Source: Paenilisteria newyorkensis
GTDB lineage: Bacteria > Bacillota > Bacilli > Lactobacillales > Listeriaceae
DNA: 64,000 nucleotides
Assembly: GCF_000766145.1 (NCBI RefSeq)
Contig: NZ_JNFB01000024.1
Coordinates: 216,315-280,314 of the forward strand
Direction: 5' to 3'
The notes under the pieces are model-generated. The model worked only from the letters and a program-made list of their open reading frames with translations, did not search any database and was not told where the DNA came from. Both the position numbers and the translations under genes were made by a program. Positions 35,779 through 43,092 of this stretch are shown here, one piece after another (position 1 is the stretch's first letter; each line of letters starts with the position of its first letter).

Positions 35779-37800
35779 ATGGGGAACTACTTGAAATACG
35801 CCATATTATTGCTGTTTGTGAGTCTCGTTCTTTGGCCTGCGCGTGCGGTTCACGGGGAGACGGCTTACAAAACGTATACGTCGTCGGTGGATGGTGATTT
35901 GATTGAGATTCAGACGGCGTATGAGGCGTTTGACGTGATAACGAATGCGAAAATTGGCAAGTTAGAGGATATTTTGATTGACGGGGATCGGCTTTATTTG
36001 GTGGATTCGGACGTGAAACGTGTGCTTGTGACGGATTTGGACGGGAATGTGTCGCGTTCTTTCGGGGAGCAGGTGCTTGGAAAACCGACGGGCATTGCGC
36101 GGGATGCGAATGGTGATTTGTATGTGGCGGATAGCGTGAAGGAGAAAGTTTTCCGATTTTCGGAGGATGGTGCGTTGATCCGGGAATATGGCAGGCCTGT
36201 GGAGCCGTTTTTTGGGAAGCGTGAGCCGTTTAAGCCGGTGAAATTGTCGGTGGATGTGCGGGGGAATTTGTACATTATTGGCGAGGGTGCGTCGAACGGC
36301 GTGATTCAGCTGAATAAGGATGGCGATTTTCTCGGGTATTATGGCGCGAACATGGCGGAGACGACTTTTTTCCAGAAGTTTAAGGATGCGGTGATGTCAG
36401 ACGCGCAAAAGGCGAAGACGTTGATGAATGTTCCGGCGGCTTCGACGAATATTGATATTGATGGGAATGGGATTGTGTACACGGTGACGGCGACGGAACA
36501 GGCTGGCGCGATTAAGAAATTGAATATCGCGGGGCAAAATATGTTGGCGGCGGAGGCGATGTTTCAGCCGGAGGGCGCGATTGATATCGTTTCTGGGATG
36601 CAAAATAATTTCTATGTGTTGACGGCTAGCGGGCGGGTTTTGGAATATGATAGTTCGGGAAATTTGTTGTTTGCGTTCGGGAGCAAGGAGTCGAATGCGC
36701 AGCGTTTGGGGATTTATAAGGACCCGACGGCGCTTGCTGTGGATGCGGACGGGACGCTTTATGTGACGGATTCGGAGGCGCAGGTGGTGCATAAATTGCA
36801 GACGACGGCGTTTGCGAATGAGGTGCACCAAGGCTTGATGCTGTTCGAGGATGGTCGCTACGTGGAGAGTGAGAATTATTGGCGGGAAGTTTTGAAGCTG
36901 AATTCTTCGTTTGTGTTGGCGCGTGTGGCGATGGGCGAGGCGCATTATAAGCAGGAACAATATGCGGACGCGAAACAGGCCTTTTTGATGGCTAAAAATA
37001 AGTCGGGTTATTCGGACTCTTTCTGGGAGCTGCGGCAGCAATGGTTGGAGCGAACTTTGGCGGGCTGGTTGTTCGCGTTTTTGATTGGGCTGTTGGCGTT
37101 TTTTGTTTTGCGACGCTGGCACCGGAAAAAAGGGATTTTTGCGAAACCATTGGCGTATTTAGGTAAGTGGTCGCAGGTGAAATTAATACGGGAACTTGGA
37201 TTATTATTCAAGGTTTTCCGACATCCGATTGATACGTTTTATGAGATTAAGCGGATGGGACGGGCGTCGGTGGCTTCGGCTTCGATTTGGTACGGTGTGC
37301 TGATTGTCGAGTTTATTTTGTTCCAATATCAGGTTGGGTTTATTTTTAATTCGGCGTTGGTGGAACGGGTGTCGATTTTCTTGTTGGTGGTTGTGTTGAT
37401 TGGGGTTCTGGCGCTGTTTGTGGTCATGAATTACTTGATTAGTACGATTAATGAGGGGGAAGGTAGTTTTCGGAATGTGTATATTGCGACGGTTTATGCA
37501 TTGGCGCCGTTTATTGTGCTGATTGTGCCGATTATTCTCGTTTCGAATGTGTTGACGATTAATGAGGGATTTATTTATGAGTTTTCGCTCGGTATTGCGA
37601 TTTGGTGGTCGGCGATTTATCTCGTGATTATGGTGCGGGAGATTCATAATTTTACGTTTTGGGAGACGGCGAAGAATATTTTGCTGACGGTTTTTGCGAG
37701 TTTGATTACGGTCGCGGTCGGTTATATTCTGTTTCTTTTATTCAATCAGTTGTATGAGTTTGTCTATTCGATATTGCAGGAGGTGCTAGCGCGTGTTTAA
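35779..37800 (+). CDS. NHL-propeller / TPR-like / Yip1-like membrane protein
   Basis: 673 residues. A signal or membrane helix (about 5-24) is followed by an NHL-type beta-propeller outside the cell (about 45-350; repeats such as PTGIARDANGDLYVAD and PTALAVDADGTLYVTD). A TPR-like helical hairpin (about 355-412), a membrane helix (about 425-445) and a C-terminal domain with about five helices (about 500-665) that resembles the Yip1 family complete it. It sits between two permease pairs and its stop overlaps the DUF5696-like gene. I know this combination only as an uncharacterised companion of sugar ABC importers in relatives such as Paenibacillus. It may dock the secreted DUF5696 protein or the large binding protein to the channels (inference). 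Confidence 0.75.
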   Translation: MGNYLKYAILLLFVSLVLWPARAVHGETAYKTYTSSVDGDLIEIQTAYEAFDVITNAKIGKLEDILIDGDRLYLVDSDVKRVLVTDLDGNVSRSFGEQVLGKPTGIARDANGDLYVADSVKEKVFRFSEDGALIREYGRPVEPFFGKREPFKPVKLSVDVRGNLYIIGEGASNGVIQLNKDGDFLGYYGANMAETTFFQKFKDAVMSDAQKAKTLMNVPAASTNIDIDGNGIVYTVTATEQAGAIKKLNIAGQNMLAAEAMFQPEGAIDIVSGMQNNFYVLTASGRVLEYDSSGNLLFAFGSKESNAQRLGIYKDPTALAVDADGTLYVTDSEAQVVHKLQTTAFANEVHQGLMLFEDGRYVESENYWREVLKLNSSFVLARVAMGEAHYKQEQYADAKQAFLMAKNKSGYSDSFWELRQQWLERTLAGWLFAFLIGLLAFFVLRRWHRKKGIFAKPLAYLGKWSQVKLIRELGLLFKVFRHPIDTFYEIKRMGRASVASASIWYGVLIVEFILFQYQVGFIFNSALVERVSIFLLVVVLIGVLALFVVMNYLISTINEGEGSFRNVYIATVYALAPFIVLIVPIILVSNVLTINEGFIYEFSLGIAIWWSAIYLVIMVREIHNFTFWETAKNILLTVFASLITVAVGYILFLLFNQLYEFVYSILQEVLARV

Positions 37801-40033
37801 GAAAATACTGATGATTTGTGCTGTTCTTATCCTAGCGATACCAGTAGTTAAGGCGTTTGCGCAAGACGAGGAAAAGGTGACGCCGACTGTCGCAAAAGTG
37901 GAGCAGACAAGCGGTTCTGTGATGCAAAAGGAGGTCATTAGTAAGCCTGTCGTGAATAAAAATGCAGCGCTTGATGGTTTTGATAAGGTGGCAGAGAATG
38001 CGAATTTGGCGTTGTATGTGCATCCGGATTCGCTTGCGATCAAGGTGCGAAACCGGGCGAGTGGTTATGTGTGGAGCTCGACGCTTGATGGGATGTCGCA
38101 GTATCGCTTGAATCAGTCGTGGAAGGATTTTGTGGATTCGGCGATTACGATGGATTATTTGAACGCGCAGGGCAAGAAGAAGCGGGAGAGCTTGACGGCG
38201 AACGGGGCGCGGGTGATGTTGCGTGATGTGACGGATGGTTTTGAGGCGACGATTACGTTTCGGTCGCGGATTAAGATGAACTTGAAGGTGACGCTGGCTG
38301 AGGACGGTGTGCATGTCGCGATTCCTGATGGCAAAATTGTCGAGCCTGGCAAGGTGCAAATTTTGGCGGTGAATGTGTATCCGTTTTTAGGGGCTACGAA
38401 GGACGCGGAGGTTTCGGGGTACATGTTCATTCCGGATGGCTCGGGCGGCTTGATTCGCTATGAGGACACGGGGGTCAAAATGGATGCGCCTTATAGTGCG
38501 GCGATTTATGGCACGGATGTTGGCGTGACGCCGGTAACGGTTGCGCCGGATACGAATGCGGGCTACGTTGCGAGTGTGCCGGTGTTTGGCATGGTGCACG
38601 GGGTTGGGCAAAATGGGATGTTGGCGGTCGTTGAAAAGGGTGCGGAATATGGCGAAATTACGGCTTATAAAGCGGGGTTATCGACGGATTTCAACTGGAT
38701 CACTGCTGGATTTACATATCGTTCTGTGTATAAGCAACCGACGAGCAAAACGGGTGGCAAGGCGATTGAGCTGTATCAGGATGCGCGGAATCGCTTTGAT
38801 ATTGGCTTGACGTATCGGTTCTTGGATGGCGTGGACGCGGATTATGTCGGGATGGCAAAAAGTTATCGGGCGTATTTGGCGGAGCAGAAGGTGTTGGTGC
38901 GGGCGCACGAGTCGGGTCCGGTAATGCGACTGGAATTCCTTGGCGGGGAGACGAAGCCGGGATTGTTTCGGGATTCGGTTGTGGTGATGACGCCGGTTGC
39001 GGATTTGACGCGGCACGTGACGGCGCTTGGTAATGAGGGCGTGGATGATTTGCTGGTCGTGTATCAGGGCTGGAATCATGGCGGTTTAAGTGCGTCGTGG
39101 CCGAATAAGTTTCCGTTTGAGAAGAAGCTGGGCAGTGATGCGGAGTTGGCGGACGTGATGAAGGCGCTTGATGAGCGGAATGTGCCACTCTATTTCCAGA
39201 CGGATTATACGACGGCGTATGAGGAGGCGAAAGGCGTTGATGCTAGTGCGTTTGCGAAGCAGATTAATACGAAGACGATCGAGCGGGATGTGGATGGTAA
39301 TGTGGTTTATTCGCTGCTTCCGGATGGTGCTTTGGAGCTTGCGAAGGTGGACGCGGAGGATTATGTGGGAAATAGTATGACACATTTGGCGGTGGCGAAT
39401 TCGGCGAGTATGCTTTATTCGACGCATAATAGTGGACATAGTTTTTCGCGGTCGGAAAGCATGGCGAAAATGCAGGCTGTGCTAGCGGAATTACACAAAA
39501 ATGCGAAGGCGAAAACGGCTTTGTATCAGCCGAATGACTATGCGTGGAAACATGCGACGGCGTATTTGGATATGCCGATGGGGACGTCTGAATATATTTA
39601 TGAGTCGGACGCGGTGCCATTTTTGGCGATTGTTTTGAAGGGGTATATGGATTTTTATGCGCCGTATTCGAATTTTTCGGCGAGTCAGACGGAGGATTTG
39701 TTGCAGTTAGTGGATTTTGGAGCGTTTCCGTCGTTTTATCTGACGAGTGAGGATTCGTATGCGCTTGCGAAGACGCCATCGAAGGATGTGTATACGTCGC
39801 AGTTTAGTAACTGGAAACCGGAGATTAAGGCGAAGTATGAGGCGATTGCTGGTGTGGCGGAAGCGACGAATGGTGCGACGATCGAGCGGCGGGATATTGT
39901 GACGCCAGACATTGTGTGTGTAACGTATTCGAACGGGACGCGGGTTGTTGTGAATTATACGAAGGCGGATTATGTTTTTGGAAATAAGACGGTTGCTGCG
40001 AAGGATTTTGCGGTTTTGAAAGGAGATAACTGA
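37793..40033 (+). CDS. Secreted DUF5696-like protein, possible glycoside hydrolase
   Basis: 746 residues, GTG start behind caggaggt, overlapping the previous gene by 8 bases. The signal peptide ends near VKAFA (residue 23). A beta-sandwich-rich first half (about 60-350: SGYMFIPDGSGGLIRYEDTG) is followed by a likely TIM-barrel half (about 370-690: LVVYQGWNHGG, VPLYFQTDYTTAY, ASMLYSTHNSG). This order resembles large retaining hydrolases (GH101-like), and DUF5696 proteins lack a known activity as far as I know. As it is secreted and co-transcribed with glucan importers, it could cut the polymer outside. No catalytic residue can be named with confidence. Confidence 0.7.
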   Translation: MFKKILMICAVLILAIPVVKAFAQDEEKVTPTVAKVEQTSGSVMQKEVISKPVVNKNAALDGFDKVAENANLALYVHPDSLAIKVRNRASGYVWSSTLDGMSQYRLNQSWKDFVDSAITMDYLNAQGKKKRESLTANGARVMLRDVTDGFEATITFRSRIKMNLKVTLAEDGVHVAIPDGKIVEPGKVQILAVNVYPFLGATKDAEVSGYMFIPDGSGGLIRYEDTGVKMDAPYSAAIYGTDVGVTPVTVAPDTNAGYVASVPVFGMVHGVGQNGMLAVVEKGAEYGEITAYKAGLSTDFNWITAGFTYRSVYKQPTSKTGGKAIELYQDARNRFDIGLTYRFLDGVDADYVGMAKSYRAYLAEQKVLVRAHESGPVMRLEFLGGETKPGLFRDSVVVMTPVADLTRHVTALGNEGVDDLLVVYQGWNHGGLSASWPNKFPFEKKLGSDAELADVMKALDERNVPLYFQTDYTTAYEEAKGVDASAFAKQINTKTIERDVDGNVVYSLLPDGALELAKVDAEDYVGNSMTHLAVANSASMLYSTHNSGHSFSRSESMAKMQAVLAELHKNAKAKTALYQPNDYAWKHATAYLDMPMGTSEYIYESDAVPFLAIVLKGYMDFYAPYSNFSASQTEDLLQLVDFGAFPSFYLTSEDSYALAKTPSKDVYTSQFSNWKPEIKAKYEAIAGVAEATNGATIERRDIVTPDIVCVTYSNGTRVVVNYTKADYVFGNKTVAAKDFAVLKGDN

Positions 40034-40034
40034 C

Positions 40035-40895
40035 GTGTTGGCATTTTTGAAGGGACGGAGTAAGGATAGCGTTGGTTATTTGTTTATTTTGCCGTGGATT
40101 GTGGGATTCCTTGTTTTTACGGCGTTTCCAATCATTTATTCGATTTATTTGAGCTTTTTTAAGGTTACGATCACGACGAAGGGGATTCAGACGGTATTTG
40201 TGAAATTTCAGAACTTCCAGCAGGCTTTCACGGGAGATATTGATTTTTTGAACAAGATATGGCGTTTTACGAAGGAAATATTTATTGCGGTACCGTTAAT
40301 CGTGATTTTAGCGCTGATTATTGCGATTTTGCTGAATCAGGATATTAAATTCCGCGGTTTTTTCCGAACGATTTTCTTTTTGCCGGTCATTATTGCGAGT
40401 GGACCTGTGTTGCAAAAGCTGATGGGACAAGGGGTTACGTCGATTCCGGGCGTGCAGGAATCGTTTATTTACCAGATGGCGGCGGAGAATAGTGATTTCT
40501 TTTTGGCGCAGACATTGATGTATATTTTGGATAATACGGTCGTGTTGTTGTGGTTTTCGGGTGTGCAGATTTTGATTTTCATTGCGGCGCTACAGAAGAT
40601 GGATCCGCAGGCGTACGAGGCTGCAAAGATAGATGGGGCCTCGACGTGGGAGATTTTCTGGAAGATTACATTGCCGTCGCTTTACCCGATGATTTTTGTG
40701 AATATCATATACACGACGGTGATGTATTCGGTGTCGACGCTGAATCCGGTCATCGATCATATTAAAGTAAACATGTTCAAATTACAGAGCGGTTTTGGCT
40801 ATTCATCGGCGTTATCGTGGATTTATTTTGTGATTATATCCCTGATTTTGCTCATAATGGCGGCGGTCGTTATGTTCTTTAACCGGAAGAAATAG
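40035..40895 (+). CDS. Sugar ABC importer permease (MalF type), pair 2
   Basis: 286 residues; GTG start at 40035 behind aaaggagat. Six helices and the EAA loop QAYEAAKIDGASTWE with LPSLYPM. Only one base separates it from the DUF5696-like gene. Second channel of the locus, clearly different in sequence from the pair at 33963-35757. Confidence 0.92.
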   Translation: MLAFLKGRSKDSVGYLFILPWIVGFLVFTAFPIIYSIYLSFFKVTITTKGIQTVFVKFQNFQQAFTGDIDFLNKIWRFTKEIFIAVPLIVILALIIAILLNQDIKFRGFFRTIFFLPVIIASGPVLQKLMGQGVTSIPGVQESFIYQMAAENSDFFLAQTLMYILDNTVVLLWFSGVQILIFIAALQKMDPQAYEAAKIDGASTWEIFWKITLPSLYPMIFVNIIYTTVMYSVSTLNPVIDHIKVNMFKLQSGFGYSSALSWIYFVIISLILLIMAAVVMFFNRKK

Positions 40896-40909
40896 CGGAG
40901 GTGCAAGGC

Positions 40910-41860
40910 ATGGAGAAGGTATTAAAAAAGAGAGAGTCACGCTGGATTAAGACGAAGCGATTTCTGCTAGGAATGAACGGGATGGACGGTTTCTTGATGA
41001 AAGTCGTGATTTATAGTTTGTTGATTGGGATCGGATTTGTATTTTTATACCCGATATTATACATGGTTTCGTATAGTTTTAAGGATTTGGATGATTTGCT
41101 GAATGCGTCGGTAAGTTGGATTCCGTCGAAGTGGTACGTCGGGAATTTTGAGCGGGCGTATGAGGTTTTGGATTATATGAAAACGTTTGGGCAGACGCTG
41201 ATTGTGGCGATTTTGCCATCGGTTTTGCAAATGTTTGTGGCGGCGGTTGTGGGTTATGGCTTCGCGCTATACAATTTTCGGGGGAAGAGTGTGTTGTTGG
41301 TGCTTGTGCTCGCGACATTCGTGATTCCGCCGCAAGTGACGGTGATTCCGCGTTATATCTTATTTAATGAATTCGGGATGTTGGGCAGTATTTCATCATA
41401 CGCATTGCCGGCGATTCTGGGGCAGGGGCTCAATAGTGCGATCTTTATTTTGATTTTCTACCAGACGTTTCGGGCGATTCCGAAGTCATTGGTGGAGGCG
41501 GCGCGGCTGGATGGTGCGAACGAATTCAAGATTTTCTACCGTATCGGGCTGTCGATGGCGACCTCGGCGTTCATCATCACGTTCCTGTTTTCGGTTGTGT
41601 GGTACTGGAACGAGACGTATTTGGCATCGATTTATTTCGGCGATTCGCTGACAACATTACCACTGCAACTGCAAAAATTTGTGGCGGCGTATAACAATAT
41701 GTTCCCGGCTGGACAAGGCGGGGCGGCGCTTTCAAGCATAAATGAAGGCATCGAACTGGCGGCGACGTTGTTGACGATTATCCCGCTGCTCATTATTTAT
41801 TTCATCGCGCAAAAATGGTTTGTGCAAAGTATCGATAAATCAGGTATAACTGGAGAATAA
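40910..41860 (+). CDS. Sugar ABC importer permease (MalG type), pair 2
   Basis: 316 residues from the ATG at 40910, 7 bases behind gcggagg; the in-frame GTG at 40901 overlaps that site and is rejected. About six helices, with EAA loop SLVEAARLDGANEFKIFYRI. It pairs with the preceding permease. No ATPase follows, so an outside one such as the MsmX-type protein at 24209 is needed. Confidence 0.92.
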   Translation: MEKVLKKRESRWIKTKRFLLGMNGMDGFLMKVVIYSLLIGIGFVFLYPILYMVSYSFKDLDDLLNASVSWIPSKWYVGNFERAYEVLDYMKTFGQTLIVAILPSVLQMFVAAVVGYGFALYNFRGKSVLLVLVLATFVIPPQVTVIPRYILFNEFGMLGSISSYALPAILGQGLNSAIFILIFYQTFRAIPKSLVEAARLDGANEFKIFYRIGLSMATSAFIITFLFSVVWYWNETYLASIYFGDSLTTLPLQLQKFVAAYNNMFPAGQGGAALSSINEGIELAATLLTIIPLLIIYFIAQKWFVQSIDKSGITGE

Positions 41861-41874
41861 GGGAGGAAAATGAC

Positions 41875-43092
41875 GTGAATCGAGAAGATATCTTAAATAT
41901 AGAAGCAAAAGGGTGTTTTGACTTCTTTTGGAATGAGGCGAATACGGATCCGACTAGCCCAGGTTTTGGCTTGATTCGTGATAATACGGCGGCGGACACG
42001 AGGGATTTTGCGAGTATTGCTTCGGTCGGTTTTGGGCTGAGTGCGATTGTGATTGGTATTGAGCGGGAATGGATTACGTTTGAGGAGGGCAAAAAGCGGG
42101 TTTTGGGGACGATGAAGACTTTTTGGAACCATGCGGAGGAAACGGAGGGCTTTTTCTATCATTTTCTCGATATGAATACGGCGAAAAAATATGAGGCGTC
42201 GTATGATTGTGCGTCAATCATTGATACGTCGTTGTTCTTGAATGGGGCGCTCACTGTGGCGGAGTATTTTGGTGGGGAAATTGAGGCGCTTTTTGAGAAG
42301 ATTTATAAGCGTGTGGATTGGACAAAATACTATAATGAGGCACAAAATCAGTATTTTATGGGGTATAACCCGGAAACGGGCGGCTTCGGGGCTTGGGATA
42401 TGTATGCGGAACAGATGATGCAGTATATTCTGGGTGTGGCTTCGCCGACGCATGGTGTTCCGGCGCGGATTTATGACGGTTTTGAGCGGAGTTTGGTGAC
42501 TTATGGGGACTATACGTTTTATAATTCGCCGGGCGGGCCGCTTTTTACGCACCAATTTTCGCATGCGTGGTTTGATTTTCGGGATGTGCGGGATGCGGAT
42601 GGTGTGGATTGGTTTGCGAACTCGGTGGCGGCGACGCTTGCGCAGCGGCAGTATGCGATTGATAATCCGGATGGGCGTGTGGGATATCATGCGAATTCGT
42701 GGGGTGTGACGGCGTGCCAGGGGCCGAATGGTTATATTGCTTACGGGACGCCGCCTTATAAAGAAGGGATTATTCCGGAGGGCAACGATGGGACGATTGC
42801 GCCTGCTGCGGCTGCTGGTTCGATCGCGTTTACGCCGAAAGAGTCGCTGGATATGATGGTGTATTTGTATGAAAAGATGCCAGAGCTTTGGGGCAGATAC
42901 GGGATGCGTGACGCTTACAATTTGGAGGGCGAGACGGCTTGGTTTGCGGATCGTGTGATTGGGATTGATAAGGGCGTGACGCTACTCATGATTGAAAATT
43001 ACCAAACGGGACTGATTTGGGAGCTTTATGGACGGAATCATTATGTGAAAAAGGCGGCGGAGATGCTTGGTTGGGAAAGGGTGAACGCATGA
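41875..43092 (+). CDS. Glucoamylase-family protein, GH144-like, cytoplasmic
   Basis: 405 residues, GTG start behind gggagg. No signal peptide. The fold signature is an (alpha/alpha)6 barrel of the Glycoamylase domain class: GCFDFFWNEANTDPTSPG near the start, ASIASVGFGLSAIVIG, FFYHFLDM, IDTSLFLNGAL, WDMYAEQMMQYIL, and SWGVTACQGPNGYIAYG. The family includes GH144 endo-beta-1,2-glucanases and exo enzymes that release sophorose. In this operon a role in trimming imported beta-1,2-glucan chains is likely (inference). The stop overlaps the next start (ATGA). Confidence 0.8.
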   Translation: MNREDILNIEAKGCFDFFWNEANTDPTSPGFGLIRDNTAADTRDFASIASVGFGLSAIVIGIEREWITFEEGKKRVLGTMKTFWNHAEETEGFFYHFLDMNTAKKYEASYDCASIIDTSLFLNGALTVAEYFGGEIEALFEKIYKRVDWTKYYNEAQNQYFMGYNPETGGFGAWDMYAEQMMQYILGVASPTHGVPARIYDGFERSLVTYGDYTFYNSPGGPLFTHQFSHAWFDFRDVRDADGVDWFANSVAATLAQRQYAIDNPDGRVGYHANSWGVTACQGPNGYIAYGTPPYKEGIIPEGNDGTIAPAAAAGSIAFTPKESLDMMVYLYEKMPELWGRYGMRDAYNLEGETAWFADRVIGIDKGVTLLMIENYQTGLIWELYGRNHYVKKAAEMLGWERVNA

